A stretch of DNA of 11,544 nucleotides. Source: Bacteroidia bacterium. Its GTDB lineage: Bacteria; Bacteroidota; Bacteroidia; Bacteroidales; Azobacteroidaceae. Location of the stretch: NCBI GenBank assembly GCA_025999935.1, contig BNXY01000063.1, positions 1-11,544 on the forward strand. Reading direction: 5' to 3'. The notes beneath the pieces were generated by a model, which saw nothing but the letters and a program-made list of their open reading frames with translations, was not told where the DNA came from and searched no databases. Of the stretch, positions 1-7,948 are shown one piece after another. Position 1 is the stretch's first letter. Every line of letters starts with the position of its first letter. Both the position numbers and the translations under genes were made by a program.

Positions 1-43
1 GCAAAACAAGTACTGTCAAGAACAGTATGTTTTTTTTCGTCAT
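1..43 (-). CDS. Start of an exported protein gene (partial, runs off window)
   Basis: Reading the minus strand from an ATG at 43 gives MTKKNILFLTVLVL before the window ends. A short Lys-Lys N-region followed by an unbroken hydrophobic stretch is what the start of a Sec signal peptide or lipoprotein signal looks like. The gene begins just past the trpB terminator, on the same strand as every other gene here. Only 14 codons are visible, so the mature protein and its function cannot be told. A chance open frame is possible, but the start position and residue pattern fit a real gene. Confidence 0.5.
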   Translation of the reverse strand, partial: MTKKNILFLTVLVL

Positions 44-56
44 AACAAAACCGAAG

Positions 57-96
57 AAAAAAGGTCAGAATTGCAAAAGCGATTCTGACCTTTTTT
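57..96 (-). terminator. Intrinsic terminator after trpB, symmetrical
   Basis: A perfect stem is formed by 57-71 and 82-96 around a 10-base loop (72-81). The GC-containing core is GGTCAGAAT / ATTCTGACC. The stem is flanked by A and T runs, so either strand gives a hairpin followed by a U tract. It lies 21 bases past the trpB stop codon, which makes trpB the obvious client. It could also stop transcription arriving from the other strand. Confidence 0.88.
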
Positions 97-117
97 CATT
101 AAAAATATGCACTTTTG

Positions 118-1485
118 TTACGACCCCAATCCCTCCAATTGATCAATATTTTTTTTGATTTCCTCGTCGGGCACGGAATAATTGGTCAAATCGCCCGCCA
201 AATATTGGTCGTAAGCCGTCATGTCGATCAATCCGTGTCCGGAAAGATTGAACAAAATGGTTTTTGCAACGCCTTCTTCTTTGGCTTTCAAGGCTTCGTT
301 GACGGTTGCCGCAATGGCATGAGCCGATTCGGGCGCCGGAATAATGCCTTCCGTTTGAGCAAACAGGATACCCGCTTTGAACGAATCCAATTGGTCAATA
401 TCTACTGCTTCTATCAGTTTATCCTTTATCAATTGGCTTACAATCGAGCCGGCGCCGTGATAGCGCAGTCCGCCCGCATGAATGTGGGCCGGAGCAAAAG
501 TATGTCCGAGCGTAAACATCGGTATCAGTGGCGTATAACCCGCTTCATCGCCAAAATCGTAGTGAAATACGCCGCGTGTCAGTTTCGGGCAGGACGAAGG
601 TTCGGCAGCAATAAAGCGCGTTTTCTTTCCACCCAAAATATTGTGGCGCAGAAATGGAAACGAAATGCCTCCAAAGTTTGAGCCTCCGCCGAAACAGCCA
701 ATGACGATATCGGGATATTCGCCCGCCAACGCCATCTGTTTTTCGGCTTCTAATCCAATAACTGTTTGATGCAACGTAACATGATTCAGTACGCTACCCA
801 AAGTATATTTGCAGTTGGGGGTTTGCATGGCCAATTCGAGGGCTTCCGAAATCGCCGTACCCAAACTTCCTTGATAATTTGGTTTTTCGGTCAATATTTT
901 ACGCCCCGATTGGGTGGACATACTGGGTGAAGCGATTACCTGCGCTCCCCACGCCTGCATCAACGAGCGGCGGTAAGGCTTTTGTTCGTAGCTCACTTTT
1001 ACCATATACACGGCCAAATCCAGTCCGAACACTTTGGCGGCATACGACAAAGCGGTGCCCCACTGACCGGCGCCCGTTTCGGTAGTAATATTGGTAGTGC
1101 CCTCCTGTTTGCAATAGTAGGCTTGTGCCAATGCCGAATTGAGTTTGTGCGAACCCACCGGACTCACGCTTTCGTTTTTGAAATAAATGTGCGCCGGCGT
1201 ATCCAAGGCTTTTTCCAATCCGTAGGCGCGTACCAACGGTGTGGTGCGATACACTTTGTATTGTTCGCGCACTTCTTCCGGAATAGGTATCCACGCATCG
1301 ACCTGATTCAATTCCTGTTTTGAAACTTCTTGGGCAAAAATCGGAAATAAATCTTCGGGATTCATCGCCTGTTTGGTACCCGGATGCAACAACGGCATCG
1401 GTTTGTTTTTCATATCCGCCACAATGTTGTACCATTGAGTTGGGATTTCTTGTTCGCTGAGAATAAATCGTTTTGTTCTTTCCAT
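118..1485 (-). CDS. trpB: Tryptophan synthase beta chain, TrpB2 type
   Basis: A 455-residue PLP enzyme that condenses indole with L-serine to give L-tryptophan (EC 4.2.1.20) in the cytoplasm. The PLP Schiff-base lysine is K114 in GSHKLNSA. The catalytic glutamate is E136 in TETGAGQWG, and the phosphate-binding loop is GGGSN at 266-270. The length, the extended N-terminus (RFILSEQEIPTQWYNI), the segment around YRTTPLVRA and the C-terminal GIIPAPESAHA region fit the TrpB2 subgroup rather than the roughly 400-residue TrpB1 of the TrpA-TrpB complex. No trpA or other trp gene is adjacent, as is common for TrpB2, which may work alone on free indole or other substrates. The gene has its own strong promoter match upstream and a terminator downstream, so it is probably monocistronic. 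No lesions are seen. Confidence 0.93.
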   Translation of the reverse strand: MERTKRFILSEQEIPTQWYNIVADMKNKPMPLLHPGTKQAMNPEDLFPIFAQEVSKQELNQVDAWIPIPEEVREQYKVYRTTPLVRAYGLEKALDTPAHIYFKNESVSPVGSHKLNSALAQAYYCKQEGTTNITTETGAGQWGTALSYAAKVFGLDLAVYMVKVSYEQKPYRRSLMQAWGAQVIASPSMSTQSGRKILTEKPNYQGSLGTAISEALELAMQTPNCKYTLGSVLNHVTLHQTVIGLEAEKQMALAGEYPDIVIGCFGGGSNFGGISFPFLRHNILGGKKTRFIAAEPSSCPKLTRGVFHYDFGDEAGYTPLIPMFTLGHTFAPAHIHAGGLRYHGAGSIVSQLIKDKLIEAVDIDQLDSFKAGILFAQTEGIIPAPESAHAIAATVNEALKAKEEGVAKTILFNLSGHGLIDMTAYDQYLAGDLTNYSVPDEEIKKNIDQLEGLGS

Positions 1486-1547
1486 GATGATTCTATTAAA
1501 TTATTTGTATTTTTAGATGATTTTTTTCTGTCATTTTTTTACGGGGT

Positions 1548-1578
1548 CAAAATTAGGAATTATTTTTGTTTAATCAAA
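1548..1578 (-). promoter_or_regulatory. trpB promoter, Bacteroidota-type -33/-7
   Basis: On the minus strand TTTG (1578-1575) is followed by 19 bases and then TAATTTTG (1555-1548). This matches the Bacteroidota sigma-ABfr consensus TTTG-N19-21-TAnnTTTG in both boxes and in spacing. Transcription would start near 1541 and leave a leader of about 55 A-rich bases before the trpB ATG at 1485. It is the best promoter match in the window. The -33 box overlaps the last codons of the PIN toxin remnant. Confidence 0.72.
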
Positions 1579-1701
1579 TTTGATTGAAACTCGAAAATAG
1601 TAAGTGTATTTATCTTTGGGAAATCTATACCTTAGCCAAAAGAAATCGGAACGCTTTGGTATAGCCATCAATAAACAATTTGTATCAATAACAATTCTCA
1701 T
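1570..1701 (-). pseudogene. PIN-domain toxin remnant (5' end only)
   Basis: An ATG at 1701 overlaps the stop of the preceding antitoxin-like gene (ATGA). The frame runs 43 codons to a TAA at 1570-1572. It begins MRIVIDTNCLLMAIPKRSDF, which is the first beta strand and helix of a PIN ribonuclease domain, with the first metal-binding aspartate at D6. Known PIN toxins are about 130-150 residues and need three or four acidic residues spread over the domain; here everything after about residue 23-35 is unrecognisable or absent. The last residues (KFD, stop) lie in the trpB promoter, so a deletion probably joined the toxin start to sequence just upstream of trpB. The product is very unlikely to be an active RNase. 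Confidence 0.72.
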
Positions 1702-1916
1702 TTATAAGGCGTTCTATAGTGAGCGTTTACTAATTCGTTCATCATTTCATTGCTCATATTTTTTTCTTTCCAAACCTTTTCTATTTCTTCATCAACCTTG
1801 GTTTGATAATATTTAAGCAATACTTCTTTCAGTTCTATCAAACTTTTTTCGTCTTGATTATACTGAAACATTTGCAATAAATACAATTGAGTCGGATTTA
1901 ATGTTGTTGTTTGCAT
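1698..1916 (-). CDS. Small antitoxin-like protein paired with PIN toxin remnant
   Basis: A 72-residue acidic, mostly helical protein beginning MQTTTLNPTQLYLLQMF and ending HYRTPYK. From memory, small Bacteroidota proteins of this type (helical body, KKVDEE-like middle, RTPYK end) commonly sit directly before PIN-family toxin genes; that recollection could not be checked by a search here. The sequence supports it independently, because the stop codon overlaps in ATGA fashion with a frame encoding the start of a PIN domain. A TAnnTTTG box lies about 26 bases upstream. The likely role was to bind and neutralise the toxin and perhaps repress the operon. With the toxin truncated it is now an orphan antitoxin or a neutral relic. 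No DNA-binding motif is obvious. Confidence 0.68.
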   Translation of the reverse strand: MQTTTLNPTQLYLLQMFQYNQDEKSLIELKEVLLKYYQTKVDEEIEKVWKEKNMSNEMMNELVNAHYRTPYK

Positions 1917-1941
1917 ACTATTATCTTTTTAAATTTATCCG

Positions 1942-1949
1942 CAAATGTA
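1942..1949 (-). promoter_or_regulatory. Possible -7 box of the antitoxin-like gene
   Basis: The minus strand reads TACATTTG (1949-1942), a full match to TAnnTTTG, and would place the start of transcription roughly 20 bases before the ATG at 1916. I see no clear TTTG box at the expected -33 distance, so this rests on one element in an AT-rich stretch. Confidence 0.45.
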
Positions 1950-1981
1950 CAAAAAAACGATTTCTAAATTGCAGGTAATTC

Positions 1982-2029
1982 ATTTTGATTCTATTTTTCT
2001 GCAAAAATACAGAAAAATAGAATCAAAAT
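1982..2029 (-). terminator. Long AT-rich hairpin after the Oar-like receptor gene
   Basis: A perfect 20-bp inverted repeat (1982-2001 with 2010-2029) surrounds an 8-base loop. After one mismatch it extends by a further 4 bp (1977-1980 with 2031-2034). It begins about 30 bases past the stop of the 1093-residue receptor. The stem is almost all A/T and no clean U tract follows, so it is not a classical intrinsic terminator. It may instead be a 3'-end stabilising hairpin or a symmetrical element serving both strands. Confidence 0.6.
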
Positions 2030-2060
2030 AAATTATCTGTTATAATTTCTCGCTCAATGC

Positions 2061-5000
2061 TTAGTTAAAGATGTAGCGGACGCTGAATTGCATGTAGTAC
2101 GTAGAAGTGTAACCGATTGTTTTACGGAATGTTTCTTTAACCACTTCGTTGCTTCCCGCAATCGGATTCAATCGGAATGTCGGGATGACGGTTCCGTCGG
2201 GTTTTACAGCAGAGGCATTTGTGAATACGAGCAAACTTGTTTGGTAGGCCGACCAGTTGTTACCCCAGTTTGAGTTAAGCAGGTTTCCTACATTGACAAT
2301 GTCCAAACCCAATTGAAGCGTATTTTTCTTGCCTGCCACTTTAAAGTCAAAATCTTGCGTGAATTTCACATCAAAATGGTGTGTCCATGGATAAATCAAG
2401 CCATTTCTTTCGGCATATTGCCCTTTGCGGGTTTTGAGGTATTTATCCTGATCAATATATTTGAAAAATGCGTCGCTTTGTTCCTGAGCTGTCCAAACAA
2501 CGCCATTTACGGTTTGATCTACGAACTTTATTTCACTCGGATCTTTCGGTACGTAAAGTAAGGTGGAGGTCGAACCGCCGCCGTCTCCGACAATGTTGGA
2601 CGAGTAAACATAAGAACCTCTTCCGCCATTGCCTCCGTTATAGAACAAGGAGGTTGAGAAGCCTTGGTATCTGTAGGACAATGAAGCGATCAGGTTGTTT
2701 GGCATCACAAAACCGGAGTAGCCCAATTCGGGTGTGTTCGCACCATTCACTGTCGTATAAAGGTTCCACATAGAAGACATTTGGTCGCCGGCGCCATCGT
2801 GCAGACTTTTTGCCCAACTTCTTGTATAGGCAACCATTCCGGAGAGGTTGTTCCACATATCTTTCTCTACTTTGAATGTTAAGGAAGAATAGTAGCCGTT
2901 GTCTTTATTATCCGCATTGGTAACATAGAGCGGTGTTGCGCCATAAGTGCCCGTCGGATCTAATTTACCGGCAGAACTCAGGTTGACCATGTATTTGTCG
3001 GCATAAGCATACGGATACATGATTCTATGGTCGGGGTATCCGGGAATATTCATAGGCGTACCCGGATTCAAGCCGTCTTTATAGGCTCTTACGGCATTAA
3101 TATCTTTATTCAGAACACCTTCTACGGATGCTTTAAATGCATAAGGTAATTTGAAGTCAAAAGCAAGTGATGATTTCCAAGTGGACGGCATTTTGAAATC
3201 GGGATCCATTATGGTAAAACCTCCGGTCGGAATAATTGTACCGGCCTCCGGTTGTGTCGCGGGTAAATAGGCTCTCGGATCGGGATTAAACGGGCCGGGA
3301 ACGTCGGCTCCCGAATATTGCATCGTTGTTTGGAGCATACCGGCGTCGCCGACTTGCGAAACGATCCAAACAAAAGGAATACGTCCGGTAAAGATTCCGG
3401 TACCTCCGCGTGCAACAATTGATTTATCGCCCAGTATGTCATAATTAAATCCGACTCTTGGAGAAATCATGATCCTTTGTTTGGGAAGTGCGGAAGTACT
3501 GTATTTCCTGCCTTCAAAACTCAGATTCTCAATAAGCGGGTGCTTTTGGGGCGTGTCGGGATAGGTCGGAAGGTCGAAACGTATGCCTCCCGTAAAATTA
3601 AACCGGTTACTGAACTTGATATTGTCTTGCAAGTAAAAGGTGTACTGGTTGAATTGGAAACTCGGATAGGCTTGCGCATAACCGGGCGTATTTGAAAAAG
3701 TAATCCCGTAATTTTTCGGTTTCGCTCCATTCACAAAATCATCCCAGGAGTTGAACACATAAAAACCGGTGCCGAAACGCATAAATCCGTTTTTGGTATT
3801 GTTATGTTCATAAGACAAACCTGCGGTAAAATTGTTTTTTCCCAAGGTAAATGTCAGCTCGTCCGTCACATTGGTGGTAGCGACCTGACGTAAATTGCCA
3901 TAAGAAAATATTTCCGTACCAAAAGAAGCGTAAGGCCGGTTGTCTTTCAATATATCAACAAAAGGAAATTCAATATTTCCTCCCGTACTTCTCGGTTCAT
4001 CCTGATAAGAATAAGTAGCCCGTAAAGTGTTATTTAATTTTCCGTCTAAATAACTCGAATTCCATTCGCCGGACAGCGAAGAGAAATTTTGTTCTTGAAA
4101 ATAACCGCTGTTTTGATACCACATGGCATCCATACTCTGCCTGTTTCCGGTATAAAGATTGGAGAAAGGCGAGGTCGAAGTAGAAGGATAGGTAGGACTT
4201 TTAGAATCCATATAGCTATACCGCAAATTGATTTTGTGGTTCTTATTTATATTCCAGTCGATACGCGCCAAAAACTTTTTACCCGGACTATCAAACGAAT
4301 AACCTTGATAGGGACCGGTTTCATAGTTATATTTTTCTTTCAAATATTTGCTCATCATATCCATGTCGCCCACGGTAGGTCGGGCGACTGTTGTTCCGTT
4401 TACCACGCCGTTTGTGGAAGCAACACGAGCAGGACCCGGATCGACGGTTTTTTCCGTTTCGTAGTTGACGAAGAAAAACAATTTGTTTTTAATGATAGGG
4501 CCTCCTAAAGTCAGACCATATAATTTATAGGCAGAAGGCGATTTATCAAAGTACTCATCGCCAACTTTATTTCCTCTAAGACGCTCATCCCTTAGATAAG
4601 TATAAGCAGAGCCTTTAAACGCATTGGTTCCCGATTTGGTTACCGCATTTACAGCCGCACCGATAAAACCGCTTTGGCGAACGTCATAAGGCGTTATGCT
4701 CACTGAAATCTGGTCAAGCGCATCGAGCGAAATCGGAGAGCCGTTACCCGGTAGATTCGTGCCGATACCAAAAGCATTATTGAAAGCGGCGCCATCAACC
4801 GTAATGAAGTTTTGGCGAAAGTTGCCACCTCCAATTGAGGTTCCGTTCGCTTGAGGAGTAAGTCTTGTCAGGTCATTGATGCTCCGGTTAATCATCGGCA
4901 TTAAGGCAATGTCTTTTGTCGATACATTGGTTATTGCACCGGCATTGTCCGTTGACATGTTTGAATTTTTGCCAATAGCCGTAATTGTAACTTCCTGCAA

Positions 5001-5342
5001 ACCAAACGACTCTGTTTCCATTTTTACATCTAATACTTGATTGGCGGACAAGGCGAGGCTAATGTTTTCAAACTTAATCTCTTTGTAACCCAAAAAAGAA
5101 ACTTTGAATTCGTAAGGACCGCCCGGACGCATATTCTGCAACCGATAATTTCCATTATTATCAGTCGTTGTGTAATACTGCGTATTCGTAGGGGTATGCG
5201 TTGCAACGACCGCCGCAAACTCGATCGGGTCTCCACTCGCTTCCGTAACTTGTCCGCTCATCGAAGAAGTAGTAAGTTGTGCAAACGACAATGTGCTCAC
5301 AAAGAGCAACATTGAAACTAAAAAAAGTTTTACTCTGTTCAT
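2061..5342 (-). CDS. Oar-like TonB-dependent outer-membrane receptor
   Basis: A 1093-residue outer-membrane protein. Residues 1-21 are a signal peptide (cleavage after SFA, mature start Q22). Residues of about 28-110 form a carboxypeptidase-regulatory-like beta-sandwich (SGQVTEASGDPIEFAAVVA, then DNNGNYRLQNMRPGGPY). A plug domain follows at about 130-240, with GGGNFRQNFITVDGAAFNNA and GAAVNAVTKSGTN, and the rest is a large beta-barrel ending in YYMQFSVRYIFN. Plug, NAVTKSGTN segment and length fit the Oar-like family of TonB-dependent receptors, whose substrates are mostly unknown. No SusD-like partner or glycan enzyme is adjacent, so it is not a classical polysaccharide-utilisation pair. A TAnnTTTG box stands upstream and a hairpin follows, suggesting its own transcription unit. 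The frame is intact and of normal length. Confidence 0.9.
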   Translation of the reverse strand: MNRVKLFLVSMLLFVSTLSFAQLTTSSMSGQVTEASGDPIEFAAVVATHTPTNTQYYTTTDNNGNYRLQNMRPGGPYEFKVSFLGYKEIKFENISLALSANQVLDVKMETESFGLQEVTITAIGKNSNMSTDNAGAITNVSTKDIALMPMINRSINDLTRLTPQANGTSIGGGNFRQNFITVDGAAFNNAFGIGTNLPGNGSPISLDALDQISVSITPYDVRQSGFIGAAVNAVTKSGTNAFKGSAYTYLRDERLRGNKVGDEYFDKSPSAYKLYGLTLGGPIIKNKLFFFVNYETEKTVDPGPARVASTNGVVNGTTVARPTVGDMDMMSKYLKEKYNYETGPYQGYSFDSPGKKFLARIDWNINKNHKINLRYSYMDSKSPTYPSTSTSPFSNLYTGNRQSMDAMWYQNSGYFQEQNFSSLSGEWNSSYLDGKLNNTLRATYSYQDEPRSTGGNIEFPFVDILKDNRPYASFGTEIFSYGNLRQVATTNVTDELTFTLGKNNFTAGLSYEHNNTKNGFMRFGTGFYVFNSWDDFVNGAKPKNYGITFSNTPGYAQAYPSFQFNQYTFYLQDNIKFSNRFNFTGGIRFDLPTYPDTPQKHPLIENLSFEGRKYSTSALPKQRIMISPRVGFNYDILGDKSIVARGGTGIFTGRIPFVWIVSQVGDAGMLQTTMQYSGADVPGPFNPDPRAYLPATQPEAGTIIPTGGFTIMDPDFKMPSTWKSSLAFDFKLPYAFKASVEGVLNKDINAVRAYKDGLNPGTPMNIPGYPDHRIMYPYAYADKYMVNLSSAGKLDPTGTYGATPLYVTNADNKDNGYYSSLTFKVEKDMWNNLSGMVAYTRSWAKSLHDGAGDQMSSMWNLYTTVNGANTPELGYSGFVMPNNLIASLSYRYQGFSTSLFYNGGNGGRGSYVYSSNIVGDGGGSTSTLLYVPKDPSEIKFVDQTVNGVVWTAQEQSDAFFKYIDQDKYLKTRKGQYAERNGLIYPWTHHFDVKFTQDFDFKVAGKKNTLQLGLDIVNVGNLLNSNWGNNWSAYQTSLLVFTNASAVKPDGTVIPTFRLNPIAGSNEVVKETFRKTIGYTSTYYMQFSVRYIFN

Positions 5343-5389
5343 ACTTTAGTGATTTTTAATGATGCAAAAAAATGCTTATAATTGTCGTA

Positions 5390-5426
5390 CAAAAATAAAT
5401 ATAATTTGTAAACATTTATTAACAAA
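5390..5426 (-). promoter_or_regulatory. Probable promoter of the Oar-like receptor gene
   Basis: The minus strand has TATTTTTG (5397-5390), an exact TAnnTTTG, giving a leader of about 40 bases before the ATG at 5342. A TTTG lies at 5426-5423, but 25 bases separate the boxes, longer than the usual 19-21, so the -33 assignment is uncertain. The surrounding sequence is very AT-rich. Confidence 0.5.
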
Positions 5427-5466
5427 GAATAAAAAGTTATCAACAATTTTTTAAAAAATAAGGTAT

Positions 5467-7863
5467 TTATAATTGCTCGTCATATTTCAATGCAGTTTCT
5501 TTTTTCTTAACGGATCTTCCGAAATTATACGTAAATCCGATATAGAATATTTGCGACGGACGCTTTCGTTCCAGCCGTTCTTTTAATTCGGGCGTGTCGA
5601 TGGACGTAACGCTTTTGTAAGTATTCAGCAAATCGGAAACAGTGAATAAAACGGATGCTTTCTTGTGAAACAAATCATATTTAGCGCCCATATTCAGGAT
5701 AAACGAAGGTTCCAGATAGCCTTGCGGCGTAAGCGTCTTTCCTTTGTAGCGGGAGTTTAGTTGAACCATCAGGTTTTGGGATATATTGAAATTCCCATTC
5801 AGCGAAGCGTACCACGAGATGGAAGATTTATTGCCGGCATATCCCAAATTGCTTGTATCAATTGTATTGTAGAAAATATTCGTACTGAAATTTATATTCG
5901 CCCTGTTTCCGACAGCTGAATTGACAATAAATTCAAAGCCTGACGATTGGCTTGACGACAGATTATCCTTTGTTGTCCACATCACCGAATCATTGACAAA
6001 ACGAGAAACTTCGGTCATACGGTTAAATATGTTCCGGTAATACAAAGTCGCGAGGAGTGTCGTTGATTTTTCTTTTAGCTGATACCCTAATTCCACGGAA
6101 TGTATTTTTTCGGGTTTCAGGTAAGGATTACCTGAGTGAACATTCAGCGGGTCTTTGTATTCGGGAAAGGGATTCAAATCATCACCTTCAGGACGATTTA
6201 TCCGAAGGCTGTAATTTAGTTGCAACTCATTGTTTTCATTCAGTTTATAAGAGGTGTGCAACGTGGGGAAAATATTGGAATAATTATTGGGAATAACCGT
6301 ATCCGTAGAAATCAACCGGGATTTGATGGCGGCATACTCTGCGCGAAGTCCGCCCATCAATCCGAACTTCCCCAAGGTTGCCTCATAAGTACCATACAAA
6401 GCATAAATTTTTTCATCGAAAACGAAATGGTTGGTTTTGTTTGCGTCTGTTATCCAAGCATTATTCATCAAGTTTTCTGCCGTGTAATTCATATCCGCCT
6501 TATCCAGTTCGATTTCCGTTCCAGCCTCTATTTTAGCGTTTTCACCAAAAGGATGAGTATAGTTTGTACGAATCAGATTTTCCGCACCGCTTTGCCGAAT
6601 AAGGGTATTGTCTTTAGATTCGTAAGCGGAAGGGAAAAAATAATGATTGTTATACTTGTTATCCTCCTGTTCCTTTTCCGAAGAATAGGTATAATCAATG
6701 GCCAGACTGTGGTCTTCCCCGAAGTTATATTCATAGACGGCGCTTAATTCGGCGCTTTTCTGATATTCGTCGTCATGCCTGTAACGGATGTAATAATTAG
6801 TTGTGTCGTTATTGCTGATATAAATATTCGGCGTGTTTTCGCGCCGCAGGAAACGCATGTACGTGTAACTTCCGGCAATTTGCAGGGCGCTTTTTTTATT
6901 GATTTCCCAGTCAATACCTGCACGGAGCAAATGCGAAACAGGGCTTGCCGTACTGTTTGTTTTTTGATTGATATGGGTAGTTTCGCCTGTACTTGAATTT
7001 ATTTTTGTCCGGTCGTCGTAATTGTAACGGCTCCGGTCGTCGAAACGGATACCGTAACCGGCAAACAGATTTATTTTTCCGGGATTATAATTGAGCGAGA
7101 GCGTTGAATTGTAGCGGTCGGCGTTTCCTGCATTAGCGGATATTGTTCCATTGACACCCATTTTTCGCTCCTTTTTCATCACAATATTGATAATGCCCGA
7201 AGTGCCGTCAGGCTTATATTTTGCGGAAGGATTGGTAATTATTTCAATGCGTTCGATACTGTTGGCTGGAATCTGTTGCAGTACGCTTGCCCGGCTTGCC
7301 GTACCCATCATGCTTGAAGGTTTGCCGTTAATCAGGATTTGTACGTTTTCCGAACCGCGAAGGCTTACTCCGCCATCTACATCCACCTGAACCGAAGGTA
7401 TATTTTGCATCAAATCGCTGACGGAACCCGATGCGCTCATCAAGTCTGTTCCTATATTGAAAATCTTTTTATCTATCTTGTTGATATAGGTGGACTTTTG
7501 TCCGCTAATTACCACTTCATTCAGATTGAGGAAGGATTCAGCCAATTCCAATATTCCCAGATTCAAGATTTGATTGTTCCCATCAATTGTAAACAGACAG
7601 GGTATAAGCATCTCGAAACCGATGAAACTGCATTTCAACTCATAATTTCCCGAAGGAATATTTTCCAGTAAAAATTTTCCCGAAGCATCGCTGGTTGTAC
7701 CCATTACCGGTTTGCCGCCTTCTTTGGGGAAAACCTCAACGGTCGCATATTCAACCGGAAATTTAGTATTTTTTTCAATGACTGTTCCGGCTATTTTCCC
7801 TTGTCCGAACAATAAGATTGACGGTGAGAAAAACAGGATTGCAAGAATTATTTTACTTTTCAT
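5467..7863 (-). CDS. Outer-membrane beta-barrel protein, TonB-dependent-receptor type
   Basis: From the ATG at 7863 this is a 798-residue protein. I prefer this start over the in-frame ATG at 7893 because it puts MKSKIILAILFFSPSILLFG at the very N-terminus as a signal peptide, with mature Q21. Residues of about 22-108 form a carboxypeptidase-regulatory-like domain (GTVIEKNTKFPVEYATVEVF). A plug-like domain follows, with the hallmark segments LRGSENVQILINGKPSS (168-184) and NPSAKYKPDGTSGIINIVMKK (211-231), and then a beta-barrel ending IFYIGFTYNFG plus a charged tail. This matches the Bacteroidota outer-membrane beta-barrel family (OMP_b-brl_3), a relative of TonB-dependent receptors with unknown cargo. 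It lies 85 bases after the PAP2 gene with no terminator or good promoter between, so the two are probably co-transcribed. No lesions are seen. Confidence 0.87.
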   Translation of the reverse strand: MKSKIILAILFFSPSILLFGQGKIAGTVIEKNTKFPVEYATVEVFPKEGGKPVMGTTSDASGKFLLENIPSGNYELKCSFIGFEMLIPCLFTIDGNNQILNLGILELAESFLNLNEVVISGQKSTYINKIDKKIFNIGTDLMSASGSVSDLMQNIPSVQVDVDGGVSLRGSENVQILINGKPSSMMGTASRASVLQQIPANSIERIEIITNPSAKYKPDGTSGIINIVMKKERKMGVNGTISANAGNADRYNSTLSLNYNPGKINLFAGYGIRFDDRSRYNYDDRTKINSSTGETTHINQKTNSTASPVSHLLRAGIDWEINKKSALQIAGSYTYMRFLRRENTPNIYISNNDTTNYYIRYRHDDEYQKSAELSAVYEYNFGEDHSLAIDYTYSSEKEQEDNKYNNHYFFPSAYESKDNTLIRQSGAENLIRTNYTHPFGENAKIEAGTEIELDKADMNYTAENLMNNAWITDANKTNHFVFDEKIYALYGTYEATLGKFGLMGGLRAEYAAIKSRLISTDTVIPNNYSNIFPTLHTSYKLNENNELQLNYSLRINRPEGDDLNPFPEYKDPLNVHSGNPYLKPEKIHSVELGYQLKEKSTTLLATLYYRNIFNRMTEVSRFVNDSVMWTTKDNLSSSQSSGFEFIVNSAVGNRANINFSTNIFYNTIDTSNLGYAGNKSSISWYASLNGNFNISQNLMVQLNSRYKGKTLTPQGYLEPSFILNMGAKYDLFHKKASVLFTVSDLLNTYKSVTSIDTPELKERLERKRPSQIFYIGFTYNFGRSVKKKETALKYDEQL

Positions 7864-7948
7864 TTTGCACTTTATTTTAATTTGACGGTGCAAAAGTCCG
7901 TATTGATCATATTTTTACCTAAGATTCTTGTATTTTTATAATGTCAAT

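Noticed and set aside
11..38. A 6-bp hairpin followed by a T run that looks like a plus-strand terminator.
   Set aside because: It coincides with the first codons (Lys-Lys-Asn) of the minus-strand exported-protein gene; the T run is simply the complement of lysine codons.
115..681. A 188-codon plus-strand frame opposite trpB.
   Set aside because: It is antisense to a well-supported enzyme gene, has no recognisable domain or promoter, and has the composition of a shadow frame.
1604..1816. A 70-codon plus-strand frame across the toxin-antitoxin region.
   Set aside because: It is antisense to the antitoxin-like gene and PIN relic, whose overlap and PIN motif explain this stretch better.
7864..7893. 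An upstream in-frame ATG giving ten extra residues (MHRQIKIKCK) on the barrel protein.
   Set aside because: It would put a charged extension before a clean signal peptide; the ATG at 7863 gives the usual N-terminus.
7891..7898. GACTTTTG on the minus strand as a promoter box for the barrel-protein gene.
   Set aside because: It misses the first consensus base, has no -33 partner and falls near the leader; co-transcription with the PAP2 gene is simpler.
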